Origin: Tupaia tana
Taxonomy: Eukaryota; Chordata; Mammalia; Scandentia; Tupaiidae
Assembly: GCA_026018925.1 (NCBI GenBank)
Contig: JAKSZU010000009.1
Coordinates: 37,562,415 to 37,626,414, forward strand
Reading direction: 5' to 3'
DNA length: 64,000 nucleotides
Shown here: in pieces, positions 22,191 to 32,767 of the stretch
Layout: each line of letters begins with the position of its first letter
Position numbering within the stretch: position 1 is the first letter of the stretch
Notes under the pieces: generated by a model
What the model was told of the DNA's origin: nothing
The model's database searches: none
Seen by the model: only the letters and a program-made list of their open reading frames with translations
Translations under genes and position numbers: made by a program

Positions 22191-22646
22191 CAGTGGTTCT
22201 CATCAGGGATAGTCTTCCCCCATCCCTGGGGACTTTGGAAATGTCCAGAGACACTTTTATTTGTCGTTTCTTGGAGGGGTAGTTGGAGGTCGAGGCTAGG
22301 AATGCTGTTAAATATCTATTTTATGAGACCAGCAGATGGCGTAACGGCTATGTCACTGGACTCCCATGTAGTTGACCGCGGTTCGAGTCCCAGAACCGGT
22401 GGCTTGGACTCATGCCGGACGCGTCTGTGTGCATGCCCAAGATCCCAAGAGGAGAATGGAGGAGAAAGGATTACGGCGTGGCCATCCCTCTGGGGTGTGA
22501 TTTCTCACTTTCTGTCTGTCTCTCTCTGTCTTTCTGGTGAGCACATGCACCCTATAGCAAAAACCTCTCCAAAAAAAAATCTATTTTACAACAAAGCATT
22601 ATGCAGCCCCAAATGTCAGTAGTGGCAAGGTTAAGACACCCTGCAT
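22191..22646. mobile_element. MER20-like hAT relic split by a SINE
   Basis: Left half CCAGTGGTTCTCATCAGGGA to GCTAGGAATGCTGTTAAAT, and right half CAGCCCCAAATGTCAGTAGT, follow the MER20 consensus as I remember it. The two halves are separated by a tSINE-A at 22324-22578. Confidence 0.72.
22324..22578 (+). mobile_element. tSINE-A inside MER20
   Basis: TSD ATCTATTTTA at 22314-22323 and 22579-22588. Confidence 0.88.
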
Positions 22647-22830
22647 TTTACCTATTATTTTGTGTAATTCTCACAACACTCCAAGAAGGAAGGTATAATG
22701 GTCTCTAATATATACAGATAACGAAATGGATAATCAAGAAGGTTAATAAACTTTCTTAAGGTCACATCATAAGATCCCAAGAAGCAAACCCAGATTTTGA
22801 ACCCATCTGTCTGATTCTAAATTTATTGTC
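22647..22830 (-). mobile_element. MIR fragment
   Basis: TAATTCTCACAACACTCCAA, GATAACGAAATGG and AAGGTCACATCATAAGATCC follow the reverse of the MIR core. Confidence 0.72.
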
Positions 22831-23558
22831 AAAGCTTCTACATGTACATTGCCACTTTGTATTAAAGATTCACAGAGAACAAGAAAACCCTTTTATCTCC
22901 TGCACATCATTTTTCTTTGCTCCTGTCCAAGTTTCCTGAGGGCTCATCGCTCAGATCTAACCTTCTCCACCTGAGGATAACAAAACGGTGTCGTCCTACA
23001 GGAAACAGATGGGTTAGGTGCATCAGATGTGTGAATGCTAACCTGACGTACTTTGCCACATGTGGATATGTTCCATCTGAAAAAAAAAAGTTTTCCTATG
23101 ATAACCAGTAGCAGATCTGTTCCCAAATTCTTTCTGGATTTTGGAACACAATTCAATTTCTGTGCTGATACCATAGATCATGCAAACTTCCCAAGTGCTG
23201 CTTTGACAATCACTAGGCAGGAGCCCAAACTCTAACCAAAATAAACAAGTCCAGATCAAGAAGTCTTCAGTGAATGTGGAACTTTGGAGGTTCTTTTTTG
23301 TTTGGTTTCTTTTTGCTATTTTTGAGCCATTGTAGCTGCACTTTTCCTTTGTAGGACTGTGCCAAGTAAGTAAAACACATGAACTTCAATTCTCTCTAGA
23401 AAGTGGTACATTTCTGGGGAAGCTTTGCCTATTGAACAGTTTCCCGATTTGTATTCTTCAGGATGGAAATGTGCAAATAATTGCAAGGTTCAAATCTTCT
23501 TTTCATATGGATGTAGAGTGACCTACTCATCCTAGTTTTCCTCATAGTCTCTGGTTTT
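22831..23558. other. Unassigned, possible old retrocopy or DNA-transposon edge
   Basis: Short open frames overlap at 23038-23259, but I recognise no protein. The segment 23515-23565 (GTAGAGTGACCTACTCATCC) resembles the edge of an old DNA transposon, at low confidence. Confidence 0.3.
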
Positions 23559-23572
23559 AAAACTGAAATCCA

Positions 23573-23830
23573 GGACCAGCCAATGGTGTGGAGGTTAAGG
23601 CAGGTGCATCGCACATGACTAACCGCACATTCGAGTCCCATATCCAGCAGTTTGAAAAAACCATGCTGGGTGCCTGTGTGTGTGTATATGCCCCCAAATC
23701 CCAAGAGGACAATGGAGGAGAAGGACTTGAGGCTTGACCATGTCCCCTTAGGGGTGCTTTCTTTCTCCACCCACTCCCCATTTCTGTCTGTCTCCAGCGC
23801 AAGTGCCTTATAACAAACTAAAACAAAAAC
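23573..23830 (+). mobile_element. tSINE-A/D intermediate copy
   Basis: Old A-like element. The target AAAACTGAAATCCA at 23559-23572 is repeated at 23831-23844 (AAAACTGAATTCAA) and again at 24082-24096. Confidence 0.75.
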
Positions 23831-23844
23831 AAAACTGAATTCAA

Positions 23845-24081
23845 AGCAAGTGGCACACGGGTATTGTAACTGGTCTCACATGAGAAAGGTCCTGGGTTTA
23901 CATCCCAAGACCTCCCTGGGCAGGCTGGGCATGATCCGGGTTGGCTGACACTAAAGGTCTATCAACAGCCTGAGAACCCCTGCTGAGAGCACCTTTTTCT
24001 CTCTCTCTCTCTCTGTCTCTCTCTCTTGCTCGCTTATGGAAGAAATAAATAAATGCTTTTTAAAAATGGAAAGAAAATAAC
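23845..24081 (+). mobile_element. tSINE-C copy
   Basis: GGTCCTGGGTTTACATCCCA and GCTTATGGAAGAAATAAAT are C-family landmarks. It shares its target sequence with the preceding SINE. Confidence 0.68.
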
Positions 24082-24243
24082 AAAACTGAAATTCCACATT
24101 CTGGGAATCTTCTCAGTTTCAGGCAACAGGAATGTTGGTCTCTCTAAATGTATCCAAAACCGTATAACTAATTGCTAGGGAGTAAAAACTAGTATCGATC
24201 ATTTTTGACCCTCACCTATCTATCCAAAGAAGATAATTTTTGC

Positions 24244-24673
24244 TTTTTTGTTTTGTTTTAATTTTTTTTTTTAATTAGGATCAGTTGATGGTGTAATGGT
24301 TATATCGCTGGACTCCCAAGTAGTCAACCACGGTTTGAGTCCCGGACCTGGCAGCTTGAAACTCACACTGGGCGCATGCACGTGTGTGCCCCAAATCCCA
24401 AGAGGAGAATGGAGGAGAAGGGATTACGGTGTGGCCATCCTCCCTGGAGGGTGATTTCTAACTTCCTGTCTCTCTAGTGAGCACATATTCCCTATAGAAA
24501 AAAAAATTGTCATTTTATTTATTATTATTATTTTTTCATTCGCTATGGAGCACATTAACTCACCAGAGAGGTGCAGGGGGAGTGAGAAAACAAGTCACCA
24601 GGTCCAGGACTCAAACCACAGTCTGTCATATGGAAGTACAATGCCTTAACCACCATGCCACTTGCTGGCCCCA
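24244..24673 (-). mobile_element. tSINE-B, tail split by a tSINE-A
   Basis: The B body is at 24508-24673, and its A tail (T run 24244-24277) continues left of an inserted tSINE-A. The whole unit is flanked by AAAGAAGATAATTTTTGC at about 24224-24241 and CAAGAAGATGACTTTTGC at about 24673-24690. Confidence 0.75.
24278..24507 (+). mobile_element. tSINE-A nested in a tSINE-B tail
   Basis: GGATCAGTTGATGGTGTAATGG head to CCCTATAGAAAAAAAAA end, opposite in orientation to its host. Confidence 0.8.
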
Positions 24674-24827
24674 AGAAGATGACTTTTGCAAATTTGATAT
24701 TATGTATCAATAGGTTCTGTGGGTAGGATCCTTCATGATGTGCCATTGTCAGTGAGTAAAGAACTTTACGCTGTGTTATACAATGGTTCTCAATCCTGGA
24801 AACTATACGTTAAAATCACTCAGGGAG

Positions 24828-25073
24828 AGATCAGCAGATGGCAGAATGGTTACATTGCTGAACTCACATGGCCAACCATGGTTCAAGGCCCAGATTCAGT
24901 GGCTTGAAACTCACACTGTGCACGTGTGCGTGCATGCCCAAAATCCCAAGAGGAGAATGGAAGAGAAGGGATTGCAGCATGGCCATGCCCCCGGGAGGTA
25001 ATTTTTCACTTTCTGTCTCTGTCTCTCTAGTGAGCACATGCATTCTATAGCAAAAATCTCTCTTAAAAAAAAT
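24828..25073 (+). mobile_element. tSINE-A inside MER5A
   Basis: Exact 15-bp TSD AAATCACTCAGGGAG at 24813-24827 and 25074-25088. Confidence 0.9.
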
Positions 25074-25088
25074 AAATCACTCAGGGAG

Positions 25089-25091
<3 letters not shown>

Positions 25092-25137
<46 letters not shown>
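25092..25137 (+). repeat. (A)46 homopolymer
   Basis: Uninterrupted run of 46 A within the MER5A relic, not at a SINE end. Confidence 0.9.
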
Positions 25138-25141
<4 letters not shown>

Positions 25142-25274
25142 GCTGCCTAGGCTGTACACAGGACCAATTCAATTAGAATCTCTTAGGGGTGCAATTCAGG
25201 CATCAGTGTTTTTAAAGTAGCTCCAATGGTTACAAAATACAGGCAAGGCTAAAAACCACTGCTGTAGTATTTCT

Positions 25275-25520
25275 ATAATCTCAATGTTTGTGTTCCCCCC
25301 AAATTCTTATGTTGAAATCTAATCACCAATGTGATGGTGTGATGGTGTTAGGAAATAGGGACTTTAGGAGGTGATTAGGGAAAGGGATAAGTGCCCTTAT
25401 AAAAGAGGTCCCAGAGAGATGCTTTGATTTACACCGTGTAAACACACAGCAAGAAGGCACCTTCTATGAACCAGTAAGTGGGTGTTCGCCAGACACCAAA
25501 TTTTGTCAGCACCCTACAAC
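25275..25520 (+). mobile_element. MLT1 LTR fragment (ERVL-MaLR)
   Basis: TGTTTGTGTTCCCCCCAAAT, GTGCCCTTATAAAAGAGGTC and ACACAGCAAGAAGGCACCTT are MLT1 LTR landmarks. Only the LTR is seen; no internal genes. Confidence 0.78.
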
Positions 25521-25539
25521 TCCTGGTTGTTTAATATAC

Positions 25540-25728
25540 ATATTCATTCAACACGTATCTGCTGGAAGACTTGTATTAGGTGTTGGGTGTTAGGCTAGGC
25601 TGTAGGGATGGATAAAGGATAACTCAAAGACTGAACGAGGTCTGAGTAGTGATTGGAGCCAGGGATTCTGCTTAGCACTCAGTGGATAATACCATAGAGA
25701 TGAACACTCTGACTCATAAAGCCACCCC
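25540..25728 (-). mobile_element. L2 3' end fragment
   Basis: TATTCATTCAACACGTATCTG and the following GTTAGGCTAGGCTGTAGGGAT match the reverse of the L2 3' end. Confidence 0.6.
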
Positions 25729-25730
25729 TA

Positions 25731-25890
25731 GGGCTGGCAATCGGCGTAGTGCTTGAGACTTTGGACTCGCGCATGGTTGACTATCATTCGTGGTGGCTTG
25801 CTTTCTCACTTTCCCTCTGTCTCGCTCTGTGTCTCTCTCTGGTCAAATTAAATAACAACAATAATAAAATAAAATAAAATAATTAAAAGA
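25731..25890 (+). mobile_element. tSINE-B copy, short head
   Basis: GGGCTGGCAATCGGCGTAG head. Box B is damaged by a deletion before CATTCGTGGTGGCTTGC. Tail GGTCAAATTAAATAA. Confidence 0.78.
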
Positions 25891-26039
25891 AAGGAACAAT
25901 TCTACTGAACAAAAAAAAAAAAAAAAAAAAAAAGCCATTCCCAAACTATTTTCCCTAATGGTTGCCAAGGTGTTCGAAGTTTTGCCATGAAACAAACATT
26001 CCTTCATGCATTGAGAATTGGTTGTATTGAAGTTGTTTA

Positions 26040-26366
26040 TCAATGGAAGTAGGTAACACCCTAGGCTTAGAATTTGTAGCCAGAAAGCAATAGCCTGACT
26101 TCATTTTCTAGATCTCCAAGCTGCTTGCTTCTGCCATGCCTCACTATTTTCTACTTTCCAGGTTCTCCTTTCTCTTCCTATATCTCTTTGCCCCCTCATT
26201 CTCTTTCTCTCTCTCTCTCTCTCACAACCTCTCTCTCACACACACACAACTGTTGGCAACCCCTGGCTTAAGTCTTATCATCCAAGACCTTCTCAGTGAT
26301 TACTTGACGGCTAGCCAAAAGCAAGACAGATATTGTGAGGAGGGAGCAGACTCTATGAAAGGAAAT
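26040..26366. other. Unassigned stretch
   Basis: Contains TC-rich and CA-rich runs at 26195-26248. No repeat family or gene recognised. Confidence 0.45.
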
Positions 26367-26369
26367 CTA

Positions 26370-26439
26370 TGGGGTTGTTGGAAAAGCCATGATGTATTTC
26401 TGCATAGAAAAACATGTCATGACTTTTCTGACAACCCAA
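26370..26439. mobile_element. Mariner-type MITE, copy 2
   Basis: A 70-bp palindrome (GGGGTTGTTGGAAAAGCCAT pairing with CATGACTTTTCTGACAACCC) between TA dinucleotides at 26368-26369 and 26440-26441. Same family as 1965-2043. Confidence 0.8.
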
Positions 26440-26533
26440 TATGTAGGAGATAGAACTGAACAATGTTGACTGTATCTTGGGTCATTGATTTTTCCAATTA
26501 AAAGGACAGGTTAGGAATCATAGATATATAGAA

Positions 26534-26653
26534 GGGGACTTCAGAAAGTTTATGGGAAAATGGAATTAAACTATAAGTTCATTTTGAGGCAAACATTTTT
26601 GAAATCCATTTTTATAATATGCATTTTCCATGTACTTTTGGAAGACCTCCCCC
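26534..26653. mobile_element. Short palindromic element, possible MITE
   Basis: About 120 bp whose ends are imperfect inverted repeats (GGGGACTTCAGAAAGTTTAT against ACTTTTGGAAGACCTCCCC). Similar sequences occur widely in mammals, but I cannot name the family. Confidence 0.5.
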
Positions 26654-27149
26654 CTCATGCAAATAAAGATCCGTTGGGCGGGCATGTGTAACCTTTGGTT
26701 TCAAGAACAGTCTTGTAATTGAATTTCTTTCAGTGGCTGTATGTGGAGGATCGCCTGAAGTCTATCGTGTAATAGGGCTGTTCCATAACTCTTTACCCAA
26801 GAGGATATAATCAGATTTCAGGAATACCATTGAGTTGTTGGTTCTGTGAAACTGAAGGGAAATTCCATTTTTATCATCTCTGAATGATTAAGCTCAACAT
26901 TCCTAAAATAGTTACCTTAAAGCAGCAGAAATCTAAATCTCTCTCCAATTCACCAAGCAAGTACGCTTGGGAACCCATATGGAATCACGAGAGTATTTTG
27001 ATAGATTTGCAGCTATTCAAGACATAATTCAAGAAGAGTTAGAAAAAAAAAACCCAAAAACTTGGACCTTATAACCTTTCACTTTTTGAGACTCTTACAA
27101 GTAACATTAGAATAGGTATGTCATAAAATAGGTTGTATTCATCTTTTTT
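26654..27149. other. Unassigned stretch
   Basis: No repeat or gene recognised. Confidence 0.45.
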
Positions 27150-27337
27150 GAAAGAATTATTTATTTAATTTTATTTACTTGTTATTTTTCTTCAATTCGA
27201 CCAGAGAGACAGAGAGAGAGAGAGAGAGAGAAGGAGAGTGAGAAAGCAAGCCACCAGGTCTGAGACTCAAACCGTGGATGGACGTGTGGGAGTCCAGTGC
27301 CTCAACCACTACACTACCTGCCTCCACCTGCTGGCCC
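27150..27337 (-). mobile_element. tSINE-B copy
   Basis: Minus-strand B with a GA run at 27207-27230. Head GGGGCCAGCAGGTGG near 27323-27337, with a small duplication of CCACCTGC. Confidence 0.82.
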
Positions 27338-28164
27338 CATCTTTAAAATAGAATAACAGAAAGAATCCATGGAATCAAAGGCAACAGTGATAACTTCAGA
27401 ATATTGGTAGTTTTAAAGAATGTAAAAGAATAGCATAACATGTTTGGTGCTAGAACAAGACTTGTGGGGTGGGGGGAGACTTACTTCGTATGTAATGCCA
27501 AATAATTCATTTGGTTTCAATGGTTTTTCTCAGGAATGTTGGTTAGTAAGCATGCTGAGAGTGAGGATTTAGAGAAAAAATGTGCTGTGTCTATAGAGAG
27601 CAAAATGCTGAGTGGGTTTGATTCAAAATTCACCACAGGCCAGGAAAAAGATTTTGCAAAACTCTGGCCCCTGTTGCTCACACATGGCCTCCACTGTGTG
27701 TAAGCCTCACATTCAGTAGCTGCATTTGGTTTTCAAAGAGCAGGGTCATTTTCTCAGCCTACACTTCTCATTAAGTTCCAAACACTTCCTTAGGAGATGA
27801 AACCTCCCCTTTCTTTTTCGCCATTCCTAGTAAAGCCAGCTTGTTCAGACAATACTGAAAGGGGCTGCTCTTTGGTGCTCAGACAGGATGTCCCATTGAT
27901 ATGTCGTGCTGGGACAGCCCATAAGCACTCATCTGTTGGTGTCCCATACAAACGCGAACTGTTTCTACCCAGACGGAATAAAATGTCTTATATAAAAACT
28001 GAGGGATGTTTTCAGCACTCACTCAAAAAGAATTTAGCGATTTCTTAGCCCCTGCAAGGCACTGGGCTGAGCTCTGGGATGGAAAGGAGAATGCAGGAAG
28101 AGGAGAAGCTGGAAGAAGTGTTAAAAAGGTAGGAGGATGAATAAGCTGTAGCACCTGCCTTTAA
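27338..28164. other. Unassigned stretch
   Basis: About 830 bp without recognisable repeat or gene. A weak L2-like trace (GCAAGGCACTGGGCTGAGCT) lies near 28053. Confidence 0.4.
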
Positions 28165-28400
28165 TGGTAATAGCAAATTTTTATTGAACAGTTACTCTGG
28201 GCCAGGCACCGTATTAATGGCTTAACATGAACTAGGTAATTTAAGCTTAACAATACTACCATATACTCGCTTTTGTAAATGAGGAAAATGAAGCTCAACA
28301 TTAAGCTCCTTTGAGTTTAACTAAGAGGATAAATCCAAGTCACACAGCTAAAAGTGAGATCAAGATTTGAGCCTGATCTCTTTGACTCCAAAACCAGTTA
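28165..28400 (-). mobile_element. MIR
   Basis: TTATTGAACAGTTACTCTGG, GCCAGGCACCGTATTAATGG and ACACAGCTAAAAGTGAGATC follow the reverse MIR consensus. Confidence 0.83.
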
Positions 28401-28419
28401 TGTACTCAATATCTGTATT

Positions 28420-28596
28420 CTTTTTTTTAATAATTATTTTATTCCATCCATCATCATCATCATCATTATTTTAATTGAACAGAGAGGGACAGAGAGAAAG
28501 GGAAATTGAGAAAGTAAGCTGTCAGGTTCGAGACTCCAACCGTGGTCAGCCACGTGGGAGTCCAACACCTTAACCACCATGCCACCTGCCAGCCCC
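28420..28596 (-). mobile_element. tSINE-B copy
   Basis: CAT/ATC-rich tail, TTGAACAGAGAGGGACAGAG and a minus-strand head ending GGGGCTGGCAGGTGGCATGG. Confidence 0.82.
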
Positions 28597-28609
28597 TCCA
28601 CTATGTGTA

Positions 28610-29765
28610 TTGTAAAGTCTTCAAGGACTTAGTCTCATTGGAGAAGGAAATACATTCAATGACCTCTAATAAAAGCTATCATATGGTAAGTGCTACAGAA
28701 GATAGAAGCAAATTACTATCAGAGTACAGATTCAGGACTAATTCTGGACTGTCTTTGTGAACAGAATAAAAATCAAATTGGGCCTTAAATGCTAAGTAGG
28801 ATTTTTGGGAGATGGAGGTGACAGACAGAATATTTCAGGTAAAGGAATTAAATCACTAAATGACAAATACAATACAATTGGAACATCACATCTATCACAG
28901 AATAAGAGGTCACAACGCACATACTGTAAAGACTGGCACCCCATGGTTATGTCCTTTGAACTCCAATTCAAGACTTCAGGATTTTATTCCTTCTGTAGCC
29001 AGCCAAGAAAAGTCAGTAGTTCTGCAGGTGAGTAATATGACCAGATCTGTGATTTGGAAAGAGAACTCTGGTGTGCCTTCAATAATGGTCTGAAGGGGGC
29101 CAGCAGATGGCTTAGCAGTTATGTCACTGGACTCCCACTTGGCCAACTACAGTTCGAGTCCTGGACCTGGTGGCTAGAAACTCATGTGGGTCACATGTGT
29201 GTGCATGTCCAAGATCCCAGGAGGAGAATGGAGGAGAAGGGATTGCAACATGGCCATTCCCCCTGGGAAGTGATTTCTCACGTTCCTTCTCATTATCTCT
29301 GTCTCTCTCTCTCTCTTTGGTGAATGCACATGCCCTAAGGTAAAAACCTCTAAATAATAATAATAGTCTGAGTATCAAATAGATTAGAGGCCCAAGACCA
29401 GTTCTGTGACTAGGAATATAGTCTAGAGGAGAGCCTGAACCGGGGGACTTCCAGGAGGGAACGGGGGAGAAGCAAACCTGGAACACATTCACACTCGGTA
29501 ATGACAAGAATTGGTAACCGACTGAGGATGAGAGAGGATTATTTGAAGAGGAGACCAACATTGCTAGATGGAATAGCTAGACTGTTATGCCCCTGACTAA
29601 GACAGTAAATATAAGATAAAGAATAACTTTGAGGTGAAAGTGGGTAGACCATAAATTGGGTGGTTCATATGGGACCGTAGGCAGTTGTTAGTCATATCTG
29701 AAGCACAGGAAAGAGTCAAGGCTATGCATTTCAGAATCATCCAGAGAGTCTAAAGACAATGAAAC
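28610..29765 (-). mobile_element. L2 fragment (noncoding strand shown on plus)
   Basis: CTTAAATGCTAAGTAGGATTT, TAATATGACCAGATCTGTG and the region after 29371 are consistent with the L2 antisense consensus, interrupted by a tSINE-A at 29095-29358. Diverged; limits are approximate. Confidence 0.5.
29095..29358 (+). mobile_element. tSINE-A in L2
   Basis: TSD AATAATGGTCTGA at 29081-29093 and AATAATAGTCTGA at 29359-29371. Confidence 0.87.
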
Positions 29766-30170
29766 TACCCAGAAAGAATATTATTAAATAAAAGAACATT
29801 TTTCTGCTTCAGGTAGTAGGATAGGTGTGTGGAGAAAGCCTCTCCACAGAGCCTCTGACTCTCCAAGCCAGAGTGTGTCTTGGAAGTGTCTGCTTCTCCC
29901 TGATGACCCAGCGTGAATATTTATGGACTCTGTGGTAGGACTGATATGGGATCCAAAGCCTAGGACACAAGCAAGGCGGTCAGGCTGACAGGACACCCTA
30001 AAGCAAACTAAAATCCTCTAGTGGTGACTATCTCAGGAAGTGACCTAGAGGACAGCCCGTGTCTGCATAGAGATACTTACCCACCTAGGAATTAGGCAGG
30101 AGAGTGTGGGGGGAAATATTTCCCTTGGGAATTCCTAACTATGTGCCTACACCCAAGCACTTTTGTTAGT
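29766..30170. other. Unassigned stretch
   Basis: No repeat or gene recognised. Confidence 0.45.
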
Positions 30171-30187
30171 AGAATACTGACCTTTGT

Positions 30188-30453
30188 TGGGACCAACAGA
30201 TGGCATGATGGCTACATCACTAGATTCCCACGTAGTAGACCACAGTTCAAGTCCTCGACCTGGTGGCTTAAAACTCATGCCAGGTGTGTGTGTGTGCATG
30301 CCCAAAATCCCAAGAGGAGAATGAAAGAGACGGGGTTGTGGTGTGGCCATCCTCCCCTGGGAGTGATTTTTTGCTTTATGTCTCTCTGTCTCTGGCTCTC
30401 TGGCAAGCACACATGCCTTACAGCAAAAATCTCTCTCTAAAAAAAGACCGAAA
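30188..30453 (+). mobile_element. tSINE-A copy
   Basis: Exact 17-bp TSD AGAATACTGACCTTTGT at 30171-30187 and 30454-30470. Confidence 0.9.
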
Positions 30454-30499
30454 AGAATACTGACCTTTGTCTCCAAAACCACCAGGCAGAACTGGTGAA

Positions 30500-31325
30500 T
30501 AGCATCCTTAAGGCATCACAATAGTAAATAAAAATTTTCTATGGAAGAATTTTGAAGTGGCCTCAAAGAATTCTCAAAGTGAAATTCCAAAGAACATTAC
30601 TTCACAAAGGAACAAAAAAAGTATTAAACCTATAAAAAAAACCAAGCCATTATAAGTAGAAGTCTATAGAAACAGACTCACAAAGACAAGAATTATCAGA
30701 TATTAAATATAAAATAAGTACACTTGATAGGCTAAAAAAAAATAAAAGAGAATTCACAAATGATTAAGAAATAAGAAACTGGGGCCAGCTGGCAGCATGG
30801 TGGTTAGTTAAGGTTGCTGGACTCCTACATGGCTGACCGTGGTTCGAGTTCCAGACCTGGCAGCTTGCTTTCTCACTTACCCTCTCTCTCTCTTGCTCTG
30901 TCCCTCTCTAGTCAAATTAAAATTAATTAATTAATTAATTAAATTAATTATTGTAACAAAAAAAGAAATAAGAAACTATGAAAATTGAGCGTGTAGGTTT
31001 GACAAAAGACCCAAATGGAACTTTGAAAAGAAAATGATGATTATTTAAGTACAAAATAAAACCTCCTGGATGGGTTAAACAGCAAGCTAAAGGGAATTTC
31101 TGAATTGAAAACAGATGAGAAGTTGAAGTAAAAAGCACAAAGAAATAAAGACATGAAAAGAAATTGAAACGGGGTTTAGAGACATTGAGGATGGCATACA
31201 AAAGTCTAAAATATAATACATTGAATGGAAGTTTCAAATGGCAAGAGTGGAAAGAACGTTAAAGGAATAACATATTCAGAGATAAAGTACTAAGAATTTT
31301 TTGACAATTAATATAAATAAAAAGA
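30500..31325 (+). mobile_element. L1M 5' part / ORF1 region fragment
   Basis: GACTCACAAAGACAAGAATT, AGACCCAAATGGAACTTTG and TGGATGGGTTAAACAGCAAG are landmarks of old L1 ORF1. The fragment is highly decayed, no frame is open, and it is split by a tSINE-B at 30781-30962. Confidence 0.65.
30781..30962 (+). mobile_element. tSINE-B in L1M
   Basis: Exact 15-bp TSD AAGAAATAAGAAACT at 30766-30780 and 30963-30977, with a TTAA-repeat tail. Confidence 0.9.
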
Positions 31326-31519
31326 GAGAAAAAGAATAGTACCTTGAAGAATCACAATGCTGAACAGGTAGTTGGAAAGAAGACTCAGCCAAGAAAACTG
31401 AAAATGACTTATTAGGGAGGAGAAAGAAGAGCCAAGAGAATTCAGTGTCATGAAAGCAAAGAGGGAGTATGTTTCAATACTTCTAAATGCTGCAGATAAG
31501 TCAAGAAAGTTAGCCAGCA
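31326..31519 (-). mobile_element. L2 fragment
   Basis: GAAAGCAAAGAGGGAGTATG and AATGCTGCAGATAAGTCAAG match the antisense of L2 ORF2 (the LLDLSAAF segment read on minus). Minus-strand translation gives FLDLSAAF. Confidence 0.72.
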
Positions 31520-31700
31520 GGGCCAGCAGGTGGCATGGAGGTTGAGGCACTGGACTCCCACATGGTCGACCACTGTTCAAGTCGTGGACCTGGTGGTTTG
31601 CTTTCCCACTTTCCCTCTCTCTCTCTTTCTGTCTCTCTCTGGTCAAATTGAAAAATGACAATAATAAATAAAATAAAATAAAATAATTAGTTTTTTCAAA
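31520..31700 (+). mobile_element. tSINE-B copy
   Basis: GGGCCAGCAGGTGGCATGGAGG head and CTCTGGTCAAATTGAAAAA tail, sitting between L2 pieces. Confidence 0.85.
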
Positions 31701-31870
31701 AAGGAAATGAACCATCACCAATGATTTATTAAGTAGCTACTATGTGTTAGGCATGGTGCTAGGTGGACACAAAGAGGAATAATATGTGACCCTTGTACTC
31801 ACAATTATGAGAGAAAAGTAATAAGAGACCACAGTCCTATGTGATTAAGGCTACAATAGACATAAACAGA
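31701..31870 (-). mobile_element. L2 3' end
   Basis: GATTTATTAAGTAGCTACTA and GTGTTAGGCATGGTGCTAGG are the reverse of the L2 3' terminal region. Confidence 0.75.
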
Positions 31871-31918
31871 GTGCTCTATGAGCAAGGAGAAGGAAATTTT
31901 CTTCCTGTGTTAGGATTT

Positions 31919-32174
31919 TTTTTTTCTGAGAGAGATTTTGCTATAGGGAGCATGCACTTTCCAGAGAGACAGAGAGAAACAGAAGACAGGAAGTGAGAAA
32001 TCACCCCCCTGGGAGAGATGGCCACACCACAATCCTTTCTCCTGCATTCTCCTCTTGGGATTTTGGGTATGCACACATGCCTGGCATGAGTTTTAAGCTG
32101 CTGGGTCCGGGACTTGAACCTTGATCGACTACATGGGAGTCCAGCAACGTAACCATGATGCCATCTGCTGGTCC
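31919..32174 (-). mobile_element. tSINE-A copy
   Basis: Complete minus-strand A copy. AGGATTTTTTT before it and AGGATCTTTTTT after it form a probable TSD. Confidence 0.84.
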
Positions 32175-32469
32175 CAAGGATCTTTTTTCTAATGAGCTCT
32201 CCTTAGCTGTTTTTCTTATGGATGTTTTTTGTTTTTAATTCTGAATGAACATTGCCTTTCATAAAATATCCTCAGTTGACTCTTTCTCTGCATCATTTTA
32301 GGGTATGCAACATTCGAAAAAATTCCAGCTTCTGGTATGACCCCAAATAGCAAATCCGTAAGTAACATTTACATATCTGTTCTCAGAATCTGGGCTAAAC
32401 AGTATAGGCTCATTTCTCCTTTTCATTCTCCTTGCCCTCAACTTCATTCAGGATCCTATCACATTCACC
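32175..32469. other. Unassigned stretch
   Basis: No repeat or gene recognised. Confidence 0.45.
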
Positions 32470-32767
32470 TTGGCCTTTCTTTTTCTTTTTCTTCCTCTTT
32501 TTCTTTCTTTCTTCTTCTCTTTCTTCTAGTACAAATGTACTCACCAGAAAGAGAGAAAGAAACAGAGGAGAGGATGAAGCACCCCTCAATAGGGTATGGT
32601 CACGCTGCAATCCCTTCTCCTCCATCTCTCTATCCTGTCCGGATTTAGGGCATACTTATACATGTACCAGGAAAGTGTTTCAAGCCACCTGGGCCGTGAT
32701 TCTAACCACTTGGTCAGTCATGTGGAATCTGGCTCCTTTAACCACCAGGCCATGGACTGACCACACC
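32470..32767 (-). mobile_element. tSINE-D copy (old)
   Basis: TCCTGTCCGGATTTAGGGCA marks the D-type GACAGGAT motif on the minus strand. It is flanked by a long CTTTTT-rich tail. Confidence 0.7.

Larger units (their letters stand above)
24760..25265. mobile_element. MER5A-like hAT relic split by a SINE
   Basis: CAATGGTTCTCAATCCTGG and ACGTTAAAATCACTCAGGGAG form the left end. The right end GTAGCTCCAATGGTTACAAA and GCTAAAAACCACTGCTG matches MER5A. A 46-A tract at 25092-25137 lies in its internal A-rich part. Confidence 0.78.

Noticed and set aside
26195-26248. TC and CA run as a regulatory tract
   Set aside because: It looks like ordinary low-complexity sequence; nothing around it indicates a promoter.
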